Below are positions 55,884-64,000 of a DNA stretch of 64,000 nt, one piece after another. The notes under the pieces are model-generated. The model had not been told where the DNA came from. It was given only the letters and a program-made list of their open reading frames with translations, and made no database searches. Numbering within the stretch: position 1 is the stretch's first letter; every line of letters starts with the position of its first letter. The position numbers and the translations under genes were made by a program. Source of the stretch: Desulfobacterales bacterium (lineage in GTDB: Bacteria > Desulfobacterota > Desulfobacteria > Desulfobacterales > JADGBH01); assembly GCA_015231595.1 (NCBI GenBank), contig JADGBH010000010.1:25299-89298 (forward strand). Reading direction: 5' to 3'.

Positions 55884-58210
55884 TCTTCATTTTTCCTTTT
55901 AAAATATAATTCTTCGCTGATAAATATAGCATCTTTGCCGTAAACAACTGAATGTTCTCTATCAGCTTTTAAAATCGCTGTTTGAATATCGTATTCTTTG
56001 AGCCAATTATTTAAAGCATAGGAATTTTCCATTGGAGTTATAAAAAAAAGTTCGCTTAAACCTTTAAGTTGATTTGTAAGTTCTATCGGAATTTGTAGCG
56101 GGCCTATTTTTTTATTTTCAAACCTAAGCGATAAATTATGAAGAGCAATTGTTCTATAATAAGCTGGCAATATCTCTATTTCTTCGCTATCTTCGCGCTG
56201 AACGGGTATTGTCGGTAAATCATAGCTGTATTCAAATATAGGTCTATATGGAAAATCAAGAAAATTTGTTATTTTAAAAAATAATTCGCTATTTGGTAAT
56301 GAACAACTCCATTCTTTTTCTGCTGAAGCTTTTGAAATAGGACCTTTAAATTCATATTTTGCTAAAAGATATGTGAGTTCAATGGTGTTTATAATATGAG
56401 GAGAATGCAGATATTGAGGATCGTAAATAAAAACTTGATTTTTAAATCCATCTCCTCGAAAGCTGAATAAATAATTCAATCTTAGCATTTGCTCTTTATA
56501 ATATTCTATAACGCTTTGTTTTAAAGATTGATTTTTTTTAAAAAGGGTTTGAATAAGCGAGAAACAATCATTCTCTTTAATATAGTCATTGTATAAACTC
56601 AGTTTATTTTTTTTATAGAAATAATTTTTTGCCCATGAATTCAAGAGGACGTCTGCTGATTTTATATTTTCTTCGTTTCTTTCAGATTTATTATTAATCC
56701 ATTTGTTTATATGAAAAATTTTTAGCTCTGGATAATCATCGTCAATTTTTTGTAACATTTTTGAAAGATTATGTCTCTTTTTTACTGAAGGCCAATCTGA
56801 AGCGAAATTTTGAGAATCAAAACAAATTTTTAGGGTATTAAATATTTTTTCAGCGATATCTATTTGTTCCTGTGGTAGCATTTTCTCTATTTCGAGAAGT
56901 TGTTTGGAAGCAATAAAAAGTCCTTCTCTTGCAAGAGAATTAATTTTTAAAGTTTTATCTGAAAGTGTAAGAAGCTCTTTAAGATTTGCTCGTGTTATCC
57001 ATTTATGCTCAAATGGTCTAAGATTTTCATATAAAGTTTGATTCGGCAAAAGCATTACAGCTTTGCTTGGTATTTCTGTTTGATTTTTGCCTAAAACTCT
57101 TCCGGCTCTGCCTAATCTCTGCCAAAAATGACTTTTAGTTCGAGTGTTTGCTACGATGAAATCAATTTCTTGTCTGTCTTTATAATGAGGCTTTATAAAA
57201 TTAAATCCAAGATCCACAGTCGGAGTTGCTAAAATTAAGCGTTGTTGGGATTCTATTTTTCTACTTTTGTTATTTATAGGCCCAGTTATTCTTCCTACTG
57301 AAATACCTAATTTTTCAAAATCATTGTATAATTTATTTATTTCAATGAGGCTGTCAGAAATAACTACGCCATCTTCGCCTTGATCATAACGCTCAAGTAT
57401 AAAATCTTTAAAATCATGAATATAACCAGTTGATAATTTTAATTCAACCGGAGAAATAACTGGTGTGCAATTTGAATTACTTTGATTTTCATTTCCTATA
57501 ACTTTAAAATTAATTTCCATTTTTTTAAAAAAATTTTCAACTATTTCATTAGGCGTTGCTGTTAAAAGAAGCATTTTTAAACCATCGTCAAATTGCCCAA
57601 AATGCTTCCATAAAGCAATACAAAGAAAAAACAACACTAATTGTTCAGCAGTGTAATAATGAAATTCATCAACAACAATAAAACGGAAATTATTAATAAA
57701 ATCCTTTAAAAGATTTCGTATATCCAATCGTCTTCCGTGTCCACTAACAATGGAAATCCAAATTTGATCGGGGTTAGTTATAAGCCATAAAGGAGCATGT
57801 TTATTACTTAATCCTAATTCATCGCTAAATTCTCTTGGGTTATAGATTAGCTGATGCAGAATTTCCGAAACTCTATAAATAGATTTTCTTTTTCTCCGTA
57901 ATTTATTAAGTGTTTCTCCGTCAACAGCAACAACGTGGTGGGATAAATTATTTTTTTTAACAAAAGCTTTAGCATCCTCTAAATGTTGACTAACTAAGGC
58001 ATTAGTTGGAGCTACAAAAAGAACATCTTTATCATAAGCATAGGTTTTAATGCTTAAATGAGACGCCTTAGTTTTTCCAGCTCCTGTCATTGCGCAATTT
58101 AGAACGATTGGAAAATTTTCTAAGGCTGTTACAGTTTCGTCTTGGTGTTTTAAAAGTCCGTTGTCTGCAATTGAAATCGATTCAGGATAAAGATTTATTG
58201 AAAAGTCCAT
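55877..58210 (-). CDS. cas3: Type I-D-like CRISPR helicase Cas3' (no HD domain)
   Basis: A 777-residue superfamily 2 helicase. Motif I is AMTGAGKTKAS, Ia VAPTNALVSQH, II VDEFHYY, III LLLTATPNE, V ATPTVDLGFNF, VI QRLGRAGRVLG. No HD nuclease domain is present at either end; in type I-D the HD nuclease sits on Cas10d instead, which favours a Cas3' assignment. The C-terminal 350 residues are subtype-specific. Cas6 follows with a seven-base overlap where Cas10d, Csc2 and Csc1 would be expected. A weak GAG precedes the start. It unwinds and translocates on target DNA in known systems; here no effector partner is encoded nearby. Confidence 0.82.
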   Translation of the reverse strand: MDFSINLYPESISIADNGLLKHQDETVTALENFPIVLNCAMTGAGKTKASHLSIKTYAYDKDVLFVAPTNALVSQHLEDAKAFVKKNNLSHHVVAVDGETLNKLRRKRKSIYRVSEILHQLIYNPREFSDELGLSNKHAPLWLITNPDQIWISIVSGHGRRLDIRNLLKDFINNFRFIVVDEFHYYTAEQLVLFFLCIALWKHFGQFDDGLKMLLLTATPNEIVENFFKKMEINFKVIGNENQSNSNCTPVISPVELKLSTGYIHDFKDFILERYDQGEDGVVISDSLIEINKLYNDFEKLGISVGRITGPINNKSRKIESQQRLILATPTVDLGFNFIKPHYKDRQEIDFIVANTRTKSHFWQRLGRAGRVLGKNQTEIPSKAVMLLPNQTLYENLRPFEHKWITRANLKELLTLSDKTLKINSLAREGLFIASKQLLEIEKMLPQEQIDIAEKIFNTLKICFDSQNFASDWPSVKKRHNLSKMLQKIDDDYPELKIFHINKWINNKSERNEENIKSADVLLNSWAKNYFYKKNKLSLYNDYIKENDCFSLIQTLFKKNQSLKQSVIEYYKEQMLRLNYLFSFRGDGFKNQVFIYDPQYLHSPHIINTIELTYLLAKYEFKGPISKASAEKEWSCSLPNSELFFKITNFLDFPYRPIFEYSYDLPTIPVQREDSEEIEILPAYYRTIALHNLSLRFENKKIGPLQIPIELTNQLKGLSELFFITPMENSYALNNWLKEYDIQTAILKADREHSVVYGKDAIFISEELYFKRKNEEC

Positions 58211-58301
58211 ATAAAACTCTATATTATTCTAATATTTTTTCCGAGCTTGGAATTATGTTTATTTCGTCTCTAACTTAGGTTACTTGCTATAATAATTTTT
58301 G

Positions 58302-58462
58302 GGCATCCTTCAATTTTAGTTTACACTTTTTAATTCTGGATTCCCGCCTTCGCGGGAATGACGATACAGCGGTCACGTCATTCCCGCGAAGGCGGGAATC
58401 CAGTTTAAATATCGTTTTTCTAAAAGTGTTAACTATTTTTCCTGTATTATGTAAGGATGCCG
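58302..58462. repeat. Nested palindromic element (MITE/REPIN-like)
   Basis: Three nested inverted repeats share one centre. Outer: GGCATCCTT (58302-58310) with AAGGATGCC (58454-58462). Middle: AGTTTACACTTTT near 58319-58331 with AAAAGTGTTAACT near 58422-58435, one mismatch. Inner: perfect 28-base arms at 58337-58364 and 58377-58404 around a 12-base spacer, each containing its own hairpin ATTCCCGC-CTTC-GCGGGAAT. Such ATTCCCGC repeats are common in many proteobacterial genomes. It sits between the divergent cas3' and Sel1 genes and has no coding capacity of its own. Confidence 0.8.
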
Positions 58463-58492
58463 TAAATAATATAAAAAAATAGGAATTACCCA

Positions 58493-61400
58493 ATGGAATG
58501 GTCTGGAGTATTATTAGAAAAAGCCGTATTTGGAGATGCTAATGCTCAATATCAATTAGCGCAATTATATGAAGAAGGCTTGCATATACCTCAAAATATG
58601 GAAAAAGCTTTAGAATGGTATAATAAGGCAGCGAAAAAAGGTCATGCTGGAGCTATTTTTAAAATCGGAGAGCTTTGCGAAAAAGGAATTGGAGAAAAAG
58701 CCGACATTCATGAAGTATTAAAATGGTATAACCGAGCTGCAAGTCTTGGCAGCAGCGATGCGTCATATTCTATCGGAAGGCTTTACCATGAAGGCATATC
58801 ACTACCTGCTGATGCAAGAAAATCAATCGAATGGTTCACAAAAGCTGCTGAACAAGGCAGCGGAAAAGCGGCGTTCACATTGGCTAAAATTTATGAGCAG
58901 CAAAAAGAAGACGGCTACATTGAAAAATTTTGCCTTTGGTATGTAAAAGCCTATGAATTAGGCTACTCAGAAGCAAAAGAATGGTTTGCTAAAATTGCAT
59001 CTGAAGGAGCTCCAGAAATACAATACAATATTGCAAAAATTTATGAAAAAGGTCTTGGAATAAACAAAAACAGTGATGAATCAATAAAATGGTATCAAAA
59101 ATCTGCAAAGCAAGGTCATATTGAATCAGCATTTTGTATAGGAATGTTATATTATGAAGGGGCAGAAGGCATAAACAAAGATAAAAATAAATCAATCGAT
59201 TATCTGAAACAAGCAGGCACTGGCGGGCATGGAAAAGCGGCTTATATATTAGCAAAAATATATGAAGACAGCGCTGAAAATGAAACGGACATAAAAAATT
59301 TATGTCTTTGGTATGCAAAAGCGGCAGAATTAGGCCATGAAAGGGCTATTGACTGGCTTGTAAGAATTTACGAACAAAAAAGACCTGAAGTTCAATATTA
59401 TTTAGGGGATATTTACGAGAAAGGTCTTGGAATAGATAAGGATATAAATATAGCAAAAAAATGGTATCTGAAAGCTTCAAATTTCGGACATGGAGATGCG
59501 GCGTATTCAATTGCTAAACTTAATGAATCCTCTTCTGAAAAAGAACAAAATCCTTCAAATAACCTTAAATGGTATGCAAAAGCAGCTGGCGCTGGTAATA
59601 TAAATGCTATTGACTGGATTGAAAAACTTGGAAACTCGGTTGACCCTGAAACTCAATATGAGCTCGCCAAAACTTATGAAACAGATAATTCTATTTCAAA
59701 TAATATAGAAAATGCATTGAATTTTTATGATTTAGCCGCAAATCAAAGGCTTACATCCGCATTGGAACGAATAATTGAACTTGGACTTGGCGGCAATAAT
59801 CAAGCTCAATATCTCCTTGCCTGCTATTACGAAAAAGGCGATATTATTCCAAACGATATTCATAAAGCAATCGACTGGTATATCAAAGCCCTTGACGGGG
59901 GCAATCAAAAAGCTAAAGAATGGTTTGAAAATCAATCAGTTTATGGAAGTTCTGAAACTCAATTTAAAATCGGTGAAGCCTATGAAAAAGCATCGTCAAG
60001 AATGGGTAACATTGATGAAGCAAAAAAATGGTACACCTTATCTGCAAATCAAAATCACGAAAGAGCTGCATACCTTCTTGCAAAGTTAATTGACTCTGAT
60101 TACCAGGACGAAGCGAGCAAGGATAAAGCTGCAAATTATTATAAAATTGCTGCCGAATATGGAGATATAGATGCCGCATACTCTCTTGGGAAAATACTTG
60201 AAGGTAAAAAAACCGAACAAAGTGCTCAAGAAGCCTGTGAATGGTATATTAGAGCTTATAAAGGCGGACATAAAGGCGCATTGCAATGGCTAAATAATGT
60301 TTTTAATCAAGGTAGTGCGGAAATTCAATATCAGCTTGCAATAGTTTTTGAATCTGGAAGTTATGCGATTAAAGATATAGAAAAAGCGATGGACCTTTAT
60401 TTTAGAGCTTCTGATCAAGGCCATGTTAAATCTTCAATACTAATTGCAAATAAATATAATCGAGGAATAGGTGTTGAACATGACAAGGATAAAGCATTGC
60501 AATATTACCTGAGAGCAGCTCAAGAAGGAGATAAAGACTCAGCGTATGCTGTAGCAAAAATACATGAAGATAAAAAAGATACAAATACCGATATTATTTG
60601 CGAATGGTACACAAAAGCTGCTCAATTAGGCCATAAACTCGCAATCGAATGGCTTGAAAAAAAGTCCAAAGATTCTTCAAAAATTTTTGTTCCACCCATA
60701 AAAAAGCAAGATACTAAGGATTTTCAAAAATCCCCTGATTGGTATGCAAAAGCTGCTGAACAAGGCAATAGCCAAGCTGCTTATAATCTTGCAATGATGT
60801 ATTATGAAGGAAAAGGAGTTGCTCAAAATAAAGAAAAAGCATTAGAATATTACATAAAAGCTGCGGAACAAGGTCATAATATAGCAGCTTATGCTCTTGC
60901 AAAGCTTTATGATAAACGTTCAGACAATGAACAAAGTGTTAATCTTGCTTGCAGATGGTATGTAAAAGCCGACGAGCTTGCTCATCCTGAAGCATCGTCA
61001 TGGCTAAAAAATACCCTTTCCCATGGAACTGCTAATCAGCAATTTGCCTTAGGAAAAATCTACTTCGATGGAACAGGTGTCAGAAAAAACCTTAGAGAAG
61101 CGTTTAAATGGTTTTCTAAAGCAGCGGACAATGGAAATATTAATAGTGCATATATGGCTGGAATTCTTTGTAAAGACGGCAATTATGCTGGTTTTGATAA
61201 CAATATTGAAAAAGCGATTTTTTATTTAAAAAAAGCAGGAGAGGGTGGAAATTCGGAAGCTGCATTTGAGCTTGCAAAAATATACAGCAATAAATCTGAA
61301 AAAATTTTTAATATTTACGAATCCTGCAAATGGTATGCAAAGGCGGCTGAGCTTAAACATAAACTCTCAAAAAATTGGATGGAAAACGCCCTTTATGGCG

Positions 61401-62557
61401 ATGATGCAGAAATTCAATTTCATATCGGAAATATTTATTTAAAGGGTGATGGAGTTGAACAAAATAAAGATATAGCCGTTCAATGGCTGCTAAAAGCTGC
61501 GGAACATGGCAATAACAGTGCGGCTTACGCCCTTGCAAGTATATCAGATGTTAAAGCAAACGAATTTTTAAATAAAGAAGATTTATGCAAATGGTACGCA
61601 AAAGAAGCAGAAAATGATGATCAAAAAGCTCTTGAATGGCTGGAAAAAATATCTAAAAGCCAAGAGCCTGAAATGCAATACTGTCTTGCAAAAATATACG
61701 AATCAGGTGAAAACGTAAATAAAGACACAAAAAAAGCTATTTTTTGGTATCTTAAGGCATCCTCCCAAAATCACGGAGAAGCTGCATTTAAGCTCGCAAA
61801 AATTTTTCAGCATGGTTACGGAATTGAGCCTGATATTGAAAGAGCGATTGAATTATATGGCATTGCTGCTGAACAGGGAAATATTGAAGCTTGTATATGG
61901 CTGGCAAAATTTTTTGAATCCAGAAAAAAAGATGACTCAGACATTTTTAATTTATGCAGATGGTATGTCAAAGCTTTAGAATTAGGTAATAATGAAGCAT
62001 CAATGTGGATAGAAAAAATAAAAAAACAAGGTGATTTTCTGATACAAAACTGGCTTGGAAAAATTTACGAATTAAAAGATAGTCAAAAAGAATTGGACAT
62101 AGCTTTAGATTTATACTTAAGTTCATCTGAAAAAGGATACTATGAAGCTTCATTTAATCTTGCCAAATTATATACTGAAGGCAAAGGTCTACCTCAAAAC
62201 TATGAAAAGGCCTTTGAATATTATTTAAAAGCTTCAGAACAAGGCCATAAAAAAGCCTTTAACGAAATTTTAAAAATCGGAGATAATTGTTCTTCAGAAA
62301 TAAAATATATAATTGGAAACTTGTTTGAAAATGGGAAATTAGTTAAACCGGACGTTAATTTAGCTTTAGAATGGTACACAAAATCTTTTTTTCAAGGTTA
62401 TGGAAAAGCGGCATTTGCAATAGGAAAAATTAATGAAGAAGGTAAAGGAGTTGACCATAACCTTGAAGTCGCTTTAAAATGGTATGAAAAAGCTGTAAAG
62501 CTCGGATACGAAAGAGCTGAAATACTTAGAAGGAAACTCGAAACGATTTTGAAATAA
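58493..62557 (+). CDS. Giant Sel1-like repeat protein
   Basis: A 1354-residue solenoid made almost entirely of Sel1/TPR-like repeats of about 36 residues (more than thirty), such as ALEWYNKAAKKGHAGAIFKIGELCEKGIG. Many alternate with shorter LCxWYxKAxELGHxxAxxWLxxI units, giving a two-repeat super-period. No signal peptide, membrane segment or catalytic domain is visible, so a cytoplasmic scaffold is most likely. AGGA precedes the ATG. The Cache sensor gene follows after 28 bases with its own GGAG, so they probably share a transcript; a signalling-scaffold role is inferred. Confidence 0.9.
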   Translation: MEWSGVLLEKAVFGDANAQYQLAQLYEEGLHIPQNMEKALEWYNKAAKKGHAGAIFKIGELCEKGIGEKADIHEVLKWYNRAASLGSSDASYSIGRLYHEGISLPADARKSIEWFTKAAEQGSGKAAFTLAKIYEQQKEDGYIEKFCLWYVKAYELGYSEAKEWFAKIASEGAPEIQYNIAKIYEKGLGINKNSDESIKWYQKSAKQGHIESAFCIGMLYYEGAEGINKDKNKSIDYLKQAGTGGHGKAAYILAKIYEDSAENETDIKNLCLWYAKAAELGHERAIDWLVRIYEQKRPEVQYYLGDIYEKGLGIDKDINIAKKWYLKASNFGHGDAAYSIAKLNESSSEKEQNPSNNLKWYAKAAGAGNINAIDWIEKLGNSVDPETQYELAKTYETDNSISNNIENALNFYDLAANQRLTSALERIIELGLGGNNQAQYLLACYYEKGDIIPNDIHKAIDWYIKALDGGNQKAKEWFENQSVYGSSETQFKIGEAYEKASSRMGNIDEAKKWYTLSANQNHERAAYLLAKLIDSDYQDEASKDKAANYYKIAAEYGDIDAAYSLGKILEGKKTEQSAQEACEWYIRAYKGGHKGALQWLNNVFNQGSAEIQYQLAIVFESGSYAIKDIEKAMDLYFRASDQGHVKSSILIANKYNRGIGVEHDKDKALQYYLRAAQEGDKDSAYAVAKIHEDKKDTNTDIICEWYTKAAQLGHKLAIEWLEKKSKDSSKIFVPPIKKQDTKDFQKSPDWYAKAAEQGNSQAAYNLAMMYYEGKGVAQNKEKALEYYIKAAEQGHNIAAYALAKLYDKRSDNEQSVNLACRWYVKADELAHPEASSWLKNTLSHGTANQQFALGKIYFDGTGVRKNLREAFKWFSKAADNGNINSAYMAGILCKDGNYAGFDNNIEKAIFYLKKAGEGGNSEAAFELAKIYSNKSEKIFNIYESCKWYAKAAELKHKLSKNWMENALYGDDAEIQFHIGNIYLKGDGVEQNKDIAVQWLLKAAEHGNNSAAYALASISDVKANEFLNKEDLCKWYAKEAENDDQKALEWLEKISKSQEPEMQYCLAKIYESGENVNKDTKKAIFWYLKASSQNHGEAAFKLAKIFQHGYGIEPDIERAIELYGIAAEQGNIEACIWLAKFFESRKKDDSDIFNLCRWYVKALELGNNEASMWIEKIKKQGDFLIQNWLGKIYELKDSQKELDIALDLYLSSSEKGYYEASFNLAKLYTEGKGLPQNYEKAFEYYLKASEQGHKKAFNEILKIGDNCSSEIKYIIGNLFENGKLVKPDVNLALEWYTKSFFQGYGKAAFAIGKINEEGKGVDHNLEVALKWYEKAVKLGYERAEILRRKLETILK

Positions 62558-62585
62558 AAACTTACTTAATAATGGAGTCAAAAAA

Positions 62586-64000
62586 ATGCAATTAAAATGG
62601 TTCTCAGATCTAAAGGTAAAAAATAAGCTTATTTTAAGCTCATGTTCTCTTATTTTTCTATCAGGCATAATATTGTCAGCCATAATTGGAATTATTATAT
62701 ACACTTATGGCAAACAAGAAATAAAAGATTATCGTGAAAATGAATTCGCAAAACGAAAGCAAACTCTTAAAAACTATGTTGAAATGATTTATCACAATCT
62801 TGACTTAACTTATACTTTTTCCCAAAGCAAAGACGAAATTATTAAAAACTATGGAAATCAATTAAAAAACGTTGTTGATATTGCATATCAGCTTATAAAA
62901 AAGGAAATGACAGCAAATTCAAATAAGGAAGAAGCCCAAGCCAATGCTCTTGAAATATTAAAACGCATTTCTTATGATAATGGAAGTGGATACATTTGGG
63001 TAAATGATATGGGTAAACCCTATCCCAAAATGATTATGCATCCCATTCTACCACAGCTAAATGGACAAATGATGGACGACCCAAAATACAACTGTGCTAT
63101 GGGTAAAAAAGAAAACCTTTTTAAAGCTTTTGTAGATATTTGTGAAATAAACGGAGAAGGGTTTGTTGATTATCTTTGGCCAAAGCCGACAAAAGAGGGT
63201 ATTACCAAAGAGCAGCCTAAACTTACTTTCGTTAAAAGTATCCCTGAATGGGGTTGGATTATAGGCACAGGAATATATGTTGACGATGTAATTCAAAAAG
63301 CTTTAGAAATAATGAAAAATAGTGTTAGTAAAATGACTTACGAAAATAATGAAGGATATTTTTGGATTAACGACATGGGCAAACCATATCCTAAAATGAT
63401 TATGCATCCAATGCAGCCAGAACTAAACGATAAAATCATGGATGACCCCAAATATAACTGTGCTATGGGAACTAATAAAAACATGTTTCAAGTATTTGTC
63501 GAGGTTTGCGAAACAAATGGAGAAGGTGTTGTTGATTATCTTTGGCCAAAACTCGCAAAAGATGGAATGACATCTCCTCAGCCAAAATTAGCCTATGTTA
63601 AACATTTTAAAGCGCTCAACTGGGTAATTGGAACAGGGATTTATATGGATGATATTGAAACGGAAGTCAAACAAAAAGAAACAGATATTCAATCCCAAGT
63701 TACTTACACGCTACTTTACCTTATACTTGGTATAATTGGAATGTCAGCAATACTTTCATTTTTCATTAACTTAATAGCTAAAGCCATTACTAATCCATTG
63801 CAAAACATGATGGGTTTTATCGAAAAGATAGACAAAAAAGATTTTACCGCTTATATCAATATAAATGCTGAAGATGAAATTGGCATTATGGGTAAAAAAT
63901 TAAATGCTACGATAAACTTATTACGAAAAAATATTCTTAGTTTAAAAGATATATGCGGAACATTAGATCATTCTTCTACTGAAATGACTTCAATTTCTGA
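62586..64000 (+). CDS. Double-Cache transmembrane sensor, probable methyl-accepting chemotaxis protein, 3'-truncated
   Basis: The frame is open from ATG 62586 (GGAG at 62574-62577) to the window end, 471 complete codons. TM1 spans about 14-37. Two tandem Cache repeats follow, around residues 136 and 258, nearly identical in the core NDMGKPYPKMIMHP and MDDPKYNCAMG. TM2 spans about 375-397, and a HAMP domain (ITNPLQNMMGFIEKIDKKDFTAYI) follows. The output domain lies beyond the window; a chemotaxis methyl-accepting domain is most likely from the architecture, but a kinase cannot be excluded. It senses a small periplasmic ligand. Transcribed with the Sel1 gene. Confidence 0.88.
   Translation, partial: MQLKWFSDLKVKNKLILSSCSLIFLSGIILSAIIGIIIYTYGKQEIKDYRENEFAKRKQTLKNYVEMIYHNLDLTYTFSQSKDEIIKNYGNQLKNVVDIAYQLIKKEMTANSNKEEAQANALEILKRISYDNGSGYIWVNDMGKPYPKMIMHPILPQLNGQMMDDPKYNCAMGKKENLFKAFVDICEINGEGFVDYLWPKPTKEGITKEQPKLTFVKSIPEWGWIIGTGIYVDDVIQKALEIMKNSVSKMTYENNEGYFWINDMGKPYPKMIMHPMQPELNDKIMDDPKYNCAMGTNKNMFQVFVEVCETNGEGVVDYLWPKLAKDGMTSPQPKLAYVKHFKALNWVIGTGIYMDDIETEVKQKETDIQSQVTYTLLYLILGIIGMSAILSFFINLIAKAITNPLQNMMGFIEKIDKKDFTAYININAEDEIGIMGKKLNATINLLRKNILSLKDICGTLDHSSTEMTSIS

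Noticed and set aside
58337..58404. Possible CRISPR repeat units next to cas3'
   Set aside because: The two 28-base units are inverted, not direct, with a single 12-base spacer; this is a palindromic repeat, not an array.
58287..58493. Minus-strand 68-residue ORF with Arg-rich centre
   Set aside because: It is a translation of the nested palindromic repeat (RLRGNDVTAVSSFPRRRESR is typical of translated ATTCCCGC repeats), not a gene.

Overview
The window is low-GC (roughly one third G+C by eye) bacterial DNA. Gene order and content point to a Desulfobacterota (former Deltaproteobacteria) anaerobe. Evidence is the translation block rimP-nusA-infB-DUF503-rbfA-nrnA-truB-rpsO-pnp-M16 protease, the block rplU-rpmA-obgE-proB-proA-rsfS-gpmI, a stand-alone nickel CO dehydrogenase (cooS), many hybrid histidine kinases, and a SPINDLY-type O-GlcNAc-transferase homologue. 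The lineage is inferred from gene content only.

Layout. 1-13.1 kb: 3' part of pheT, a tRNA-Gly(CCC) with its own promoter and terminator, then one long, tightly packed translation/RNA-decay operon. 13.1-21.6 kb: two MBL-fold hydrolases and two large hybrid kinases, bracketed by two REP-doublet (REPIN-like) repeats. 21.6-28.3 kb: two divergent surface-glycosylation-like pairs, a Cys-rich protein plus TPR/OGT glycosyltransferase on the minus strand and a GT-C-like membrane protein plus GT2 transferase on the plus strand. 28.3-36.2 kb: minus-strand genes for a membrane protein, a PilB/PilT-like ATPase, a GNAT protein, an atypical kinase/response-regulator pair and a winged-helix/CBM48 protein. 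36.3-42.5 kb: an antiporter-REC/HisKA-birA-sppA operon, a secreted rhodanese/PKD protein and small unknown proteins. 42.7-44.7 kb: cooS behind a near-perfect palindrome. 45.1-51.7 kb: ribosomal protein/obgE/proline/gpmI operon ending in an orphan HSDR_N-like domain protein. 51.7-58.5 kb: an accessory island with a decayed VWA gene, an AAA-ATPase/PD-(D/E)XK gene followed by a truncated second copy, a two-gene cas3'-cas6 operon with no other cas genes and no CRISPR array, and a nested palindromic repeat. 58.5-64 kb: a 1354-residue Sel1-repeat protein and a double-Cache transmembrane sensor that runs off the end.

The core operons look ordinary and highly coupled (4-nt and longer overlaps). The most unusual items are the minimal type I-D-like cas3'-cas6 pair, the GTAG-headed REP doublets (one remnant truncating a VWA gene), the REC-HisKA protein without a catalytic domain, the winged-helix/Lys-Glu repeat/CBM48 fusion, the rhodanese-PKD secreted protein, and the palindrome in front of cooS. 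All assignments come from reading motifs and gene order; no database search was run.
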